64,000 bases of DNA. Origin: Tropicimonas sediminicola. Its GTDB lineage: Bacteria; Pseudomonadota; Alphaproteobacteria; Rhodobacterales; Rhodobacteraceae. The DNA is taken from positions 62,001-126,000 of the forward strand of contig NZ_FZOY01000007.1 of NCBI RefSeq assembly GCF_900188335.1. The letters run 5' to 3'. The translations under genes were made by a program, and so were the position numbers. The stretch's first letter is position 1, and the number at the start of each line of letters is the position of its first letter. Below, one piece after another: positions 1-8,675 of this stretch. The notes beneath the pieces are model-generated. The model saw nothing but the letters and a program-made list of their open reading frames with translations, was not told where the DNA came from and made no database searches.

Positions 1-1
1 C

Positions 2-46
2 GGGCTGCCGCTGCTGCACCTGGTGGACCGCGACCTCGGGTACTGA
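2..46 (+). CDS. C-terminal tail of an unidentified protein
   Basis: The window opens inside a reading frame whose last fourteen codons (GLPLLHLVDRDLGY) end at TGA 44-46. The next gene starts 65 bases downstream on the same strand, so they could be co-transcribed. Too little is present to name the product. Confidence 0.4.
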   Translation, partial: GLPLLHLVDRDLGY

Positions 47-111
47 CGTCTGGCGCAGCCGGACCCGCGGCATTATCTGTCCGATCAAGCGGACACGAGA
101 GGCCCAATCCC

Positions 112-921
112 ATGATCGACCCGACCTCCTACGACAACGCCGATTTCATCCCGGACGGACACAGCTATTTCGACCGCTGGGCGGCAGCGGCGGAAGCGTT
201 CCGGTCGCACCACCCGGCCTCGCTGCAGCGGCTCGACACGCCCTACGGGCCGGGTGAGCGGGAGAAATACGACCTGTTTCTTCCCGACGGAGCGGCGGCG
301 CCCGAGGGGCTGTTCGTTTTCCTTCATGGCGGTTTCTGGCGGATGAGCGGTCGCAAGGACTGGTCCCACCTGGCGCAGGGGTTCCTCGGCAACAACTGGG
401 CCGTTGCGATCCCCTCCTATCCGCTGGCGCCCGAGGTCCATATCGCCGAGATCACCCAGGCGATCGCCCGTGCGCTGCCGGTGATCGCCACCGAACTGCC
501 CGGGCCGGTGCTGGTCGGCGGCCATTCGGCCGGGGGGCACCTCTCGCTGCGCATGGTCTGCCCCGATATCCACCTGCCGGAAGCGCTGCGGCGCCGGATC
601 CGGGGCGTGCTGCCGATCTCGCCGCTGGCGGATCTGAACCCGCTGATTATGCTGCCGATGAACGAGTTCCTGCGGATCGACGCCGCGGAGGCGGAGAGCG
701 AGAGCCCGATCCTCCATCCGGAACCTGACTGCGGGGTGCAACTGGAGGTGGGCGGCGCCGAACGGCCGAGCTTTGTAGATCAGGCGATCCGGCTTGCGGA
801 TGCCTGGCTGAAGTCCGACCTCACGATCACCCCGGGCCGACACCATTTCGACATCCTCGTCCCGCTGGCCGATCCGCAGAGCGACATGGTGCAACGGGCA
901 CTTCGGATGGCGCGCGGCTGA
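112..921 (+). CDS. Alpha/beta hydrolase, kynurenine formamidase (arylformamidase)-like
   Basis: A 269-residue cytosolic hydrolase with no signal peptide. HGGFW at residues 72-76 is the oxyanion-hole signature of the carboxylesterase/arylformamidase group, and GGHSAGG at about 136-142 carries the nucleophile serine. A late GRHHFDIL segment probably supplies the catalytic histidine. Members of this group hydrolyse N-formylkynurenine or other small esters and amides. No kynureninase or tryptophan dioxygenase is visible in the window, so the tryptophan-pathway role is only a family-level guess. The ATG at 112 is the first start compatible with the hydrolase fold. The gene converges on the next one across a GC-rich array of hairpins. 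Confidence 0.8.
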   Translation: MIDPTSYDNADFIPDGHSYFDRWAAAAEAFRSHHPASLQRLDTPYGPGEREKYDLFLPDGAAAPEGLFVFLHGGFWRMSGRKDWSHLAQGFLGNNWAVAIPSYPLAPEVHIAEITQAIARALPVIATELPGPVLVGGHSAGGHLSLRMVCPDIHLPEALRRRIRGVLPISPLADLNPLIMLPMNEFLRIDAAEAESESPILHPEPDCGVQLEVGGAERPSFVDQAIRLADAWLKSDLTITPGRHHFDILVPLADPQSDMVQRALRMARG

Positions 922-966
922 GACCGGACCGGGGATCTCCCCTCGGACCTCGACGCTGGCGCGTCT

Positions 967-1018
967 CGGCCCCTTGGGGCCGGGCGCCGCTGACGCGGCG
1001 CGGGGGCTGACCGCCCCC
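967..1018. terminator. Array of three consecutive GC-rich hairpins between convergent genes
   Basis: Three perfect inverted repeats follow one another: CGGCCCC/GGGGCCG (967-982), GCGCCGC/GCGGCGC (984-1001) and GGGGGC/GCCCCC (1002-1018). They fill the gap between genes ending at 921 (plus) and 1031 (minus). There is no T-run, so bidirectional transcription stop is an inference. Confidence 0.5.
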
Positions 1019-1030
1019 GGGTGGTCCGGG

Positions 1031-1606
1031 CTAGCTGCCGAACGCCTTCATCCCGGCGAAGTCGATGGTCTCGAGAAGCGGCGTCATGACCTCGACAGGC
1101 GCCCCCGAGGCCTGCACCAGGATGCGCTTTTCGATCAGGCCGGTAAGCTCGCCGCCCTGGTCGAGGAAGGCTTCGCCGCCGACGGTGACCTGGCTCCCGC
1201 TGGCCAGCGCCCCGAGGTTCCCGAGCAGATCGGCGAAGGCCTCGACCATGGCGTTGTCGGCCATCAGCGTGACGGTGAAGGTATCGTCCCCCCTGGCATA
1301 GGAGGCCGCCGCGCCAACGCCGCCTCCGAACAGCGACAGCGACAGCGCCGTGCCCATGTCCGTTCGCACCTCGCGGGTCCAGCCGTCGGGCGCCTCGGGG
1401 AGAAAGCCGAGGAGGCCGGCCGCCTTCATCGTGGCAACCAGTTGCTGGGCGTTTCCCAACTCGTCGATCGTATCCTGGATGTTGCCGGCCTCGTAGGCCG
1501 CGCGGGCAGCATCGATCGCGTCGAGCACGTCGTCCGCCCGGGCGGTGACCGGAAGGGATAGCACCAGCAGCAGGCTGGCAACGGAAAGAAGGTGAGGCTG
1601 GCGCAC
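1031..1606 (-). CDS. Putative periplasmic protein of unknown function
   Basis: 191 residues. Residues 1-24 form a clear Sec signal peptide (basic start, Leu/Val-rich core, cleavage likely after ARA before DD). The mature part is small, Ala/Gly/Leu-rich and acidic, with no cysteine or metal motif that I recognise. The middle reads as alternating beta strands (SYARGDDTFTVTLMADN). I do not recognise the family. It stands alone: its upstream neighbour P1-peptidase ends 57 bases away on the same strand, so weak read-through from there is possible. Codon usage resembles the neighbours. Confidence 0.7.
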   Translation of the reverse strand: MRQPHLLSVASLLLVLSLPVTARADDVLDAIDAARAAYEAGNIQDTIDELGNAQQLVATMKAAGLLGFLPEAPDGWTREVRTDMGTALSLSLFGGGVGAAASYARGDDTFTVTLMADNAMVEAFADLLGNLGALASGSQVTVGGEAFLDQGGELTGLIEKRILVQASGAPVEVMTPLLETIDFAGMKAFGS

Positions 1607-1663
1607 GTTCGAGGCTCCCGGAGACCCGTTTTGCCCGGATGCTAGACGAGCGCGACGGCCGCC

Positions 1664-2665
1664 TCAATCGCTGGCGTGCCGGGCGTCGGGGAATTTCTCG
1701 CGCCAGCAGGGCACGGGATCGCCATCTGCCGGTTCGGCAAGCCAGACACCGCGGGCGATGGCGCGGGCAAGGCAGGTCGCGGCGGCGTGGCCGAGCGCCA
1801 TCGCGTCGAGCAGCGGGTCCTTTAACGGCCGCGCGCCGGTGGCCGCGGCAAAGACGAGATCGCCGTCGAGCGGGGTGTGAGAGGGCACGATTGCCCGCGC
1901 CATGCCGTCATGGGCGGCGGTGGCCATCCGGGCCGCCTCCGCCTGGGTCAGCTCAGCATCGGTCGCGACGATGGCGATGGTCGTCGCCTGGCCCTTCTTG
2001 AGCCCCGGTTCGGCAAGCGTATCGTGGCGACGCACCGGCCCGAGCCCGCCGAATTCCCCGTCGACCTCCCAAGGCCCGGCCCAGAACTCCGGCCCGTCGC
2101 CGATCACGTCTCCGAGCGCATTGACCGCGACGAGCGCACCAACCGTCACGCCCGAACTCAGCACCACGGAGGCGGAGCCGAGCCCGCCCTTGAGGCTGCG
2201 CGTGGTGGCGCCGGTTCCGGCCCCGGCAGTGCCCAGCGCGAAATTATCGGCCGCGGCGTCCAGCGCCATGCGACCGAGGGTTTTGTAGGGGTTCGCGGTC
2301 CAGGACTTGTCGCCACCGTTGAGCAGGTCGAACAGGATCGCGCCGGGCACGATGGGCACCCGCTGGTCCCCCACCGCGAAGCCCCGGCCCGCCTCGCGCA
2401 GCCCGTCTGCCACCCCCGAGGCCGCGTCGAGCCCGAAGGCCGAGCCGCCGGAGAGCACCAGCGCATCCACCGTCTGCACCAGCTTGTCCGGGGCGAGCAG
2501 ATCCGTCTCCCGCGTCCCCGGCGCGCCGCCCATGACATGGACGGCCGCGGTGAAGGGCACGTCGCCGAGGAGCACGGAGACGCCGGATTTCAGCGTCGCG
2601 TCGCTGGCGTTGCCGACGCGGAGGCCGGGCACGTCGGTGATCAGGTTGCGGGTTCCCGGACGCAT
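1664..2665 (-). CDS. P1 family (S58, DmpA/NylC-like) peptidase
   Basis: 333 residues. The family are N-terminal-nucleophile hydrolases that cut themselves into two chains and act as aminopeptidases or oligo-amide hydrolases. Visible hallmarks are the N-terminal NLITDVPGLRVGNA segment, VLSGGSAFGLDAASGV, and the KGGLGSAS stretch that corresponds to the self-cleavage/nucleophile region of the family. No signal peptide, so cytosolic. The ATG at 2665 is preferred over an upstream in-frame ATG because GGGGAGAG sits just before it and the conserved N-terminus begins there. It lies 17 bases downstream of the SDR gene and is probably co-transcribed with it. The substrate is unknown. Confidence 0.85.
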   Translation of the reverse strand: MRPGTRNLITDVPGLRVGNASDATLKSGVSVLLGDVPFTAAVHVMGGAPGTRETDLLAPDKLVQTVDALVLSGGSAFGLDAASGVADGLREAGRGFAVGDQRVPIVPGAILFDLLNGGDKSWTANPYKTLGRMALDAAADNFALGTAGAGTGATTRSLKGGLGSASVVLSSGVTVGALVAVNALGDVIGDGPEFWAGPWEVDGEFGGLGPVRRHDTLAEPGLKKGQATTIAIVATDAELTQAEAARMATAAHDGMARAIVPSHTPLDGDLVFAAATGARPLKDPLLDAMALGHAAATCLARAIARGVWLAEPADGDPVPCWREKFPDARHASD

Positions 2666-2682
2666 CGGCTCTCTCCCCGCGA

Positions 2683-3423
2683 TCAGATGCAGCGCCCGCC
2701 GTCGACCTCGAGCACCGTGCCGGTGATCATGCTGGCCTCGTCGGAGCAAAGATAGCAGGCGGCATTGCCCATGTCCTCGGGCGTGGAAAACCGGCCGATC
2801 GGGATGGTGGCGAGGAACTTCGCCCGCATCTCGGGCGTGTCCTCTCCGAGGAAGGAGGCCAGCAGGGGCGTTTCCCCGGCGACCGGGGCGAGGGCGTTGA
2901 CCCGAACGCCGAATGGCGCGAGTTCGACCGCCATGGCGCGGGAGGCCGTGATCATCCAGCCCTTGGAGGCATTGTACCAGTTCAGCTTCGGGCGGGGCGA
3001 GACGCCCGCGGTGGAGGCGACGTTCAGGATCGCCCCGCGCCCGTTGGCCTTCATGTGCGGGACGAGTTGTTTCGCCGTCAGGTAGACCGACTTGGCATTG
3101 ACCGCGAGCACCCGGTCGAAATCCTCCTCCGAAACGTCTTCCATCAGGGCGGGCATATGGGTGACGCCGGCGTTGTTGACCAGGATGTCGACCGTTCCGA
3201 AGGCGGCAAGGGCGGCCGCGGCCATCTCCCTGACGCTCTCGCCGTTCGCAACGTCGGTCCGTTGGGCGGTGCCGCCGATCTCGTCCGCCACCGCACTGGC
3301 GCCATCCAGGTTGATGTCGGCCACCATCACCCGGGCCCCTTCGGCCGCGAACTTGCGGGCGATCCCGGCGCCAAAGCCCGAGCCGCCCCCCGTCACGATG
3401 GCGGATTTTCCTTCAAGACGCAT
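2683..3423 (-). CDS. SDR family oxidoreductase (glucose/ribitol dehydrogenase type)
   Basis: 246 residues, a classical short-chain dehydrogenase. TGGGSGFGAGIA near the N-terminus is the Rossmann glycine motif, NNAGV follows, and the catalytic set is Ser in NVASTAG plus YNASK. Aspartate at the end of the second strand (VADIN) suggests NAD(H) preference. The C-terminus DGGRCI is typical of the FabG-like branch. The start at 3423 is chosen over longer upstream reading because GGGAGG precedes the ATG and the SDR fold starts at MRLEGK. The gene is divergent from the aldo/keto reductase (45-base gap) and heads a likely operon with the P1 peptidase. The substrate cannot be told from sequence. Confidence 0.9.
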   Translation of the reverse strand: MRLEGKSAIVTGGGSGFGAGIARKFAAEGARVMVADINLDGASAVADEIGGTAQRTDVANGESVREMAAAALAAFGTVDILVNNAGVTHMPALMEDVSEEDFDRVLAVNAKSVYLTAKQLVPHMKANGRGAILNVASTAGVSPRPKLNWYNASKGWMITASRAMAVELAPFGVRVNALAPVAGETPLLASFLGEDTPEMRAKFLATIPIGRFSTPEDMGNAACYLCSDEASMITGTVLEVDGGRCI

Positions 3424-3468
3424 TGATGCCCTCCCATAATCGGCGTGAACGGATGCAGGAGACACTCC

Positions 3469-4455
3469 ATGACGCTGGACCTCAACCACAATCCGCGCCT
3501 CGGCATGGGATGCTGGGCGATTGGCGGCCCGTTCTGGGACGGAGACACCCCGCTCGGCTGGGGCGAGGTGGACGACGCGGAATCCACCCGCGCGATCCAT
3601 GCCGCGCTCGATGCCGGTGCGCGCTATTTCGACACCGCCTCGGTCTATGGTGCGGGACATTCGGAAATCGTTCTGGGTCAGGCACTTGCCGGGCGGAAGG
3701 ACGTGGTCGTCTCGACCAAGATCGGCGTCCTGTTCGACCCGGTCAGTCGCCAGGTCCTGGGCACCATCGACACGGCGGAGCAAGCCGCGGCGGAGATCGA
3801 CGGCTGCCTGGAGCGGCTCGGGCGTGACCATGTGGACATGGTGTTCCTGCATCTCAACGAGATGCCGCCCGAGGAGGCCGCGCCGATTTTCGAGGCGATG
3901 GAAGCCGCGCGGCAGGCCGGCAAGATCGGGGCCTTCGGCTGGAGCACGGACTTCCCGGAGTCGGTGGCCGCCACGGGTCACCTGCCCGGCTTCACCGCCG
4001 TGCAACACACGATGAACCTGTGGTTCCCGGCCAGCAAGGTGCGCGCGCAGATCGCGCGGCACGGGTTGCTGTCGGTCAACCGGATGCCGCTCGCCATGGG
4101 CGTCTTTTCGGGCAAGTACACCGCCGACAGCCTGTTGCAGCCCTCCGACATCCGAACCAACAGCTTCGACTGGATGGAGTATTTTCGGGGCGGACAGGTC
4201 GTGCCCGAAGTGCTGGCGATGCTGGAGGCGGTACGGGAGCTGCTGCAGAGCGGCGGGCGCTGCGTGGCGCAGGGCGCGCTCGGCTGGATCTGGGCGACCT
4301 CGCCCGACACCTGCCCGATCCCGGGTTTCCGAACGGTCGCCCAGGCGGTGGAGAATGCCGGCGCGCTGGAGAAAGGCCCCCTGCCCGCCGGCGTGATGGA
4401 AGAAATCGAGCGGCTGGTGACCCGCCCGCCCGAAGGGGCTGCGCGAGCCCGGTGA
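3469..4455 (+). CDS. Aldo/keto reductase
   Basis: 328 residues, a cytosolic NADPH-type (beta/alpha)8 reductase. DTASVYGAGHSE carries the catalytic Asp/Tyr, STKIG the Lys, and VFLHLNE the His of the AKR tetrad. The family reduces aldehydes or ketones, or oxidises sugars such as L-fucose. An upstream ATG at 3445 is in frame, but CAGGAGA lies properly before the ATG at 3469 and the upstream residues are non-conserved. It is divergent from the SDR and convergent with the aldehyde dehydrogenase, whose stop is only 9 bases away. Together they look like a small aldehyde/alcohol or sugar oxidation locus; this grouping is inference. Confidence 0.87.
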   Translation: MTLDLNHNPRLGMGCWAIGGPFWDGDTPLGWGEVDDAESTRAIHAALDAGARYFDTASVYGAGHSEIVLGQALAGRKDVVVSTKIGVLFDPVSRQVLGTIDTAEQAAAEIDGCLERLGRDHVDMVFLHLNEMPPEEAAPIFEAMEAARQAGKIGAFGWSTDFPESVAATGHLPGFTAVQHTMNLWFPASKVRAQIARHGLLSVNRMPLAMGVFSGKYTADSLLQPSDIRTNSFDWMEYFRGGQVVPEVLAMLEAVRELLQSGGRCVAQGALGWIWATSPDTCPIPGFRTVAQAVENAGALEKGPLPAGVMEEIERLVTRPPEGAARAR

Positions 4456-4464
4456 GTTGCTCTC

Positions 4465-5919
4465 TCAGCCGTGCCGGGTCGCCACCGTCTTGACCTGCGA
4501 GAAGGCAAAGAGCGCTTCGAACCCCTTCTCGCGGCCGTGGCCGGACTTGCCGACGCCGCCGAAGGGCAGTTCCACGCCGCCGCCCGCGCCGTAGTTGTTG
4601 ACGAACACCTGCCCCGCCCGCAGCCGCTTGGCCATGCGCATCTGCCGACCGCCGTTCTCCGTCCAGACCGCGGCGACGAGCCCGAGACCGGTGCCGTTGG
4701 CAATGGCAACCGCCTCCTCCTCGCCATCGAAGGGCAGAAGCACCTGCGCCGGGCCGAAGATCTCTTCCTGGGCGAGCCTGTGATCGGGTGCAGCACCTGA
4801 CAGCAGGTGCGGCGCGACGTAGTGCCCTCCGGCCGGGGCGTCGGCGACGATGCTGCCCTTGGCCAGGCACTCGAGATCGGCGCCGAGCCGGAGGTAGCCC
4901 CCCACGATCTCCTTCTGGCGGGCCGAGATCAGCGGGCCGACATCGAGGTCCGCCATCGCGGGCCCGACCCTGAGCGCGGCATAGCGCTCGGCCATCCGCG
5001 CCGCAACCTCGTCGAAGAGCGAGCGTTCCACCAGGATCCGGGAGGCGGCCGAGCAGGTCTGGCCCGCGTTCTGGATGCCCGCGTTGACGAGGAAGGGCAG
5101 CGCCGCGTCGAGATCGGCATCGGCAAAGACCACCTGGGGCGACTTGCCACCGAGTTCGAGCGTCACCGGCACCACGTTGTCGGCCGCGGCCTTCTGCACC
5201 AGCTGGCCGACCGGGTAGGAGCCGGTGAACGAGATGTGGTCGATGCCCGGATGGCCGGACAGCGCTGCGCCGGCCTCCTCTCCCAGCCCTGGCACGACGT
5301 TGAGCGCACCGGCGGGCAGACCCGCCTCTTCCGCCAGCCGGGCAAAGGCCAGCGCGGTCAGGCAGGCCTCTTCGGCCGGCTTCAGCACGGCCGCATTCCC
5401 CATCGCCAGCGCGCCCCCGACGGAGCGGCCGATGATCTGCATCGGGTAGTTCCACGGCACGATGTGGCCGGTCACCCCGTGCGGCTCCCGCAGGGTGTAG
5501 ACGGTGTAGCCGTCGAGGTAGGGGATCGTCTGACCCATCACCTTGTCGACGGCACCGCCGTAGAATTCCATGTAGCGGGCGAGCGCAATGGCGTCGTTGC
5601 GGGCCTGCGCGAGCGGTTTGCCGACGTCCCTCGCCTCCAGCCGGGCGAGATCCTCGACCCGCTCCAGCACGAGCTGCCCGATCCGGGTCAGCACCCGTCC
5701 GCGTTCCAGCGCGGTCGCCCCGCCCCACTCTCCGTCCAGCGCCGCCCGCGCCGCCGCGACGGCCGCGTCGATATCGGATGCGCCGCCACGGGCGATCTCG
5801 CCGATCTCGAGGCCGCTCGACGGGTCCTCCACGGGCAACAGGCCCCCGGCCGGCTGCCGCCATGCGCCGCCGATGAACATCTCCCGGCTATCGAACCATC
5901 CTGCGGTTGCGTTGGTCAT
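4465..5919 (-). CDS. NAD(P)+-dependent aldehyde dehydrogenase
   Basis: 484 residues, close to the usual family length. TLELGGKSP carries the general-base glutamate, and NAGQTCSAASR the catalytic cysteine. PWNYPM near residue 150 and the late ELPFGGVGKSGHGREKG are typical. It oxidises an aldehyde to a carboxylate, most like betaine/gamma-aminobutyraldehyde-type enzymes, but the substrate is not readable. The ATG at 5919 has a strong GGAGGAG site immediately upstream; the longer reading to 5970 has no conserved residues. It lies 73 bases downstream of an alpha/beta hydrolase on the same strand and may be co-transcribed. Confidence 0.92.
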   Translation of the reverse strand: MTNATAGWFDSREMFIGGAWRQPAGGLLPVEDPSSGLEIGEIARGGASDIDAAVAAARAALDGEWGGATALERGRVLTRIGQLVLERVEDLARLEARDVGKPLAQARNDAIALARYMEFYGGAVDKVMGQTIPYLDGYTVYTLREPHGVTGHIVPWNYPMQIIGRSVGGALAMGNAAVLKPAEEACLTALAFARLAEEAGLPAGALNVVPGLGEEAGAALSGHPGIDHISFTGSYPVGQLVQKAAADNVVPVTLELGGKSPQVVFADADLDAALPFLVNAGIQNAGQTCSAASRILVERSLFDEVAARMAERYAALRVGPAMADLDVGPLISARQKEIVGGYLRLGADLECLAKGSIVADAPAGGHYVAPHLLSGAAPDHRLAQEEIFGPAQVLLPFDGEEEAVAIANGTGLGLVAAVWTENGGRQMRMAKRLRAGQVFVNNYGAGGGVELPFGGVGKSGHGREKGFEALFAFSQVKTVATRHG

Positions 5920-5992
5920 TTGCTCCTCCGTCGATCGGCGCCACTTTGGCACCTCTGGCGCGAGAGACAAGACGTCCGCGACGTCGATTGCC

Positions 5993-6706
5993 TCAGCGTA
6001 AGACCATCGGCGCCGCGAGCCAGTCCGTCAGGATCTCCGTCGTGACCTCGGGCTGCTCCAGCGTCGGGAAATGCCCCGCGTCCGGGACGATCTCCAGCCG
6101 GGCCACGGGGATCAGCTCGGCCATGAATTCCTGGCGCTTCACCGGGAACAGAGTGTCGTGCTCGCCGCAGATCACCAAAGCCGGCACCTTCGTCGTGCGC
6201 ATGGTCTTCTGCTGGTCGGGGCGTCGCTGCAGGGCGCGGGACTGGGAGATGAACGCCTCCGGTCCGAGGGTGTCGGCCATGTCGAGCACCAGCGACTGCA
6301 CCTCCATGCGGCCCGGTCCCGGGGCCAGCGCAGAGGGCAGCTTCAGCTCCGTCTTGACCGCCTCGGCCAGCTTGCCTGTCTGGGCCGCGATGATGCGCGG
6401 CTCGCGTTCGGCGGCCATCTGGGGCGTTTCCGGCAGGGGGCTGGTGCCGATCAGGCTGATGCGGGTCACCCGTTCCGGGGCGCGGCGCAGGATCTCCATC
6501 GCGACCATGCCGCCCATCCCCTGTCCGACCAGCGCGAAGCGGCGCGGCGCGCCGTCCATCACCGCCGCCGCGATCGCCCCCATCGACGAGGCATTGCCCA
6601 CGGGCGCGATCGTCACCGAGCGCGTGCGCCCGAAACTCATCAGTTGCGGCCAGTAGAGCCGCGCGTCGCACATCATGTCCGGCAGGAACACCAGGGGTTC
6701 TTTCAT
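5993..6706 (-). CDS. Alpha/beta hydrolase-fold protein lacking the nucleophile serine
   Basis: 237 residues with the fold of MhpC/esterase-type hydrolases: VFLPDMMCD at the start, a nucleophile-elbow sequence LVGQGMGGM, GEHDTLFP with the expected acid, and GHFPTLEQPE with the expected histidine. The elbow reads G-Q-G-M-G instead of G-H-S-M-G. Residue 63 is encoded by GGG (bases 6518-6520), so the catalytic serine is absent while Asp and His remain. It may be non-hydrolytic, use another mechanism, or bind a ligand. The reading frame is intact and codon use is normal, so it does not look like a pseudogene. It sits upstream of the aldehyde dehydrogenase on the same strand. Confidence 0.8.
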   Translation of the reverse strand: MKEPLVFLPDMMCDARLYWPQLMSFGRTRSVTIAPVGNASSMGAIAAAVMDGAPRRFALVGQGMGGMVAMEILRRAPERVTRISLIGTSPLPETPQMAAEREPRIIAAQTGKLAEAVKTELKLPSALAPGPGRMEVQSLVLDMADTLGPEAFISQSRALQRRPDQQKTMRTTKVPALVICGEHDTLFPVKRQEFMAELIPVARLEIVPDAGHFPTLEQPEVTTEILTDWLAAPMVLR

Positions 6707-6837
6707 CGCACGCAGATCCTCGGGAACAGTCTTTCAGATGCCGAATCGCACTGCCTCGGCGTCATGCCAAGACGATGGAAGCGGCCCCGGCGGGAACCCG
6801 CCTAAGGCGGGGAACCTGCCCGGACAATCGGAGTGGA

Positions 6838-7815
6838 TCACAGGCCGGAAGCCCAATCTGCGATCTGCCCGCTCACGGCATCGGTCCGTTCCGGGCTCAG
6901 GATATCGCCGACGATCACATGGTTGGCGGGGTCGCCCGCACCGTCGGCCTCGATCAGCAGCCGGCTTGCCGGTGCCCCCCAGGCATCATGCGCCACATCG
7001 GTCGCCTCGGCCGAAACCACGGTGTCTGCGCGCGAATAGATGAAGAGCGCCGGGACGTCGATGGTCCCGACGTCGATCTTCGCGACGTGGGAGACCAGCG
7101 CCGCAAGCGGCACGACCGCGACCGTGGGATAGCTGGAGGTCCAATGCGCCGCATGGGCCGCGTTCACCGGCGAGAAGCTCCGCTCGGCACCGGCGATCAG
7201 CGGCGCCCAGTGGCGGGCAAAGGGCAGCGTCAGCAGCCCGGCAGCCGGGTCGGCAATACGGTAGAGCGGCGATACCAGGACGACCCCGGCCATCCGCTCC
7301 GACATCGCGGGGTCGGCCGCGGCAATGGTGGCCAGCGTGCCGCCGGTCGAGGTGCCGATCACCAGGACGCGCTCGCCGATCCGCCGCCCGATGGCCAGCG
7401 CCTCCGCCGTGTCGTGGATCCAGTCGCCGGCACCAGGCTCGGCCATCGCAGCACCGTCGCGGCCATGACCCGAAAGCCGGCCGAAATAGAGGTTGGCGCC
7501 AAGGGCCTCCGCCACCGCGTCGGGCACCGGGCGGATCTCTTCCGAGGAGGCCGAGAAGCCGTGCAGGTAGACGACGGAAAGCGGCGTCACCTGCCCCGCT
7601 TCGCCCGCCCAGACGATCCGCTTGGCGCTGTCCGGCCGCAACGCCGGAACCCCGGACTCACGCTCGGCAAGCCACGCATCGAGGTCTGCCGGTGCCTCCG
7701 GCACTTGCGCCTCGTCGAAGCCGCGCGGCGGCTCCACCCGCTCGCGCGGCCCCCAAACCAGCAGCCCACCGACACAGACGACAAGCACGAGCGAAAGGAG
7801 CAGCACCGTCTTCAC
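6838..7815 (-). CDS. Membrane-anchored alpha/beta hydrolase
   Basis: 325 residues. Residues 1-22 form one hydrophobic segment (MKTVLLLSLVLVVCVGGLLV) ending without an obvious cleavage site, so the enzyme is probably anchored in the inner membrane facing the periplasm, or exported. VVYLHGFSASSEE is the oxyanion loop, GTSTGG the nucleophile elbow with Ser, YSRADTVV the acid region and DPANHVIVGD the histidine region. It resembles lysophospholipase/carboxylesterase families; the substrate is unknown. Its start overlaps the stop of the next hydrolase gene by 4 bases (7812-7815), which indicates translational coupling of the two. Confidence 0.82.
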   Translation of the reverse strand: MKTVLLLSLVLVVCVGGLLVWGPRERVEPPRGFDEAQVPEAPADLDAWLAERESGVPALRPDSAKRIVWAGEAGQVTPLSVVYLHGFSASSEEIRPVPDAVAEALGANLYFGRLSGHGRDGAAMAEPGAGDWIHDTAEALAIGRRIGERVLVIGTSTGGTLATIAAADPAMSERMAGVVLVSPLYRIADPAAGLLTLPFARHWAPLIAGAERSFSPVNAAHAAHWTSSYPTVAVVPLAALVSHVAKIDVGTIDVPALFIYSRADTVVSAEATDVAHDAWGAPASRLLIEADGAGDPANHVIVGDILSPERTDAVSGQIADWASGL

Positions 7816-8576
7816 GCCGCATCTCCGGCCGCGATCACCTCTTCGACCGTGCTGGCGATCAGCGCGAGATCCGAAGGTTCCGAGAAGCGATGGTCCGCCC
7901 CTTTCACCAGCGTCAGCCGCATGTCATCGCCCTCTGCATGGTCGAGCAGCCGCAACGCGACGGACATGTCGACATCGAGATCGGCCGTGCCCTGCAGGAA
8001 ACGCGTCGGGAAGGGCAGCGGAAGCGGCGTGCGCAGCACCAGCCGGTCTCGCCCGTCCTCGATCATGCGCCGGGTCACGATCAGCGGATCGCCGTAGTCT
8101 GACGGCAGCGCCACCTGTCCATCGGTCTCGAGCGCGGCCTTCTGCGCGTCGGTGAACCCGGCCCAGAAGCCGTCTTCGGTGAAATCGGGCGCGGCGGCGA
8201 TGGTCACAAGGCCGGCCATCCGCTCGGGCATGGCACGGGCCATCAGCAGGGACAGCCACCCCCCCATGGACGAGCCCACCAGCACCAGCGGCCCCTCGGT
8301 CAGCTCCGCGAGCACCTCGGCGGCATCCTGGGCCCAGTCGCCGATGCAGCCCTCCTCGAAGGTACCGCCGCTGAGACCGTGGCCGGAGCAGTCGAACCGC
8401 AGGAAGGCGCGGCCGGTATCTCGGGCCCATTGCTCGAGATGGAGCGCCTTGGTCCCTTCCATGTCGGAGCGCAGGCCGTGCAGGAACACCACCACCGGCC
8501 CGGCGCCGCCGGTCCGCCGGTAGGCGATCTTGCGGCCCTGGCGGGTGGTCAGGAACTCCGGGTCGCTCGTCGTCAT
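7812..8576 (-). CDS. Alpha/beta hydrolase, ABHD10/palmitoyl-thioesterase-like
   Basis: 254 residues, cytosolic. VVFLHGLRSDMEGTKA, FDCSGHGLSGG, the nucleophile elbow GSSMGGWLSL, and GADHRFSEP near the C-terminus give a complete Ser/Asp/His triad. The HGLRSDM and FDCSGHG segments are those of the ABHD10-like group, which includes mitochondrial acyl-protein thioesterases. It is the upstream partner of the membrane-anchored hydrolase, with a 4-base overlap, and is divergent from the aminotransferase at 8676. A shared role in lipid or acyl-ester turnover is only inferred. Confidence 0.85.
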   Translation of the reverse strand: MTTSDPEFLTTRQGRKIAYRRTGGAGPVVVFLHGLRSDMEGTKALHLEQWARDTGRAFLRFDCSGHGLSGGTFEEGCIGDWAQDAAEVLAELTEGPLVLVGSSMGGWLSLLMARAMPERMAGLVTIAAAPDFTEDGFWAGFTDAQKAALETDGQVALPSDYGDPLIVTRRMIEDGRDRLVLRTPLPLPFPTRFLQGTADLDVDMSVALRLLDHAEGDDMRLTLVKGADHRFSEPSDLALIASTVEEVIAAGDAA

Positions 8577-8675
8577 CGTGCCTCTCCTCCGCCGTCGATC
8601 TGTGGCGCCACACTAGCCATGTGCCGCCGCACCGCAAGCCTTGCCGGCGCTGCCCGGTTCCGACTAACTGGCGGC

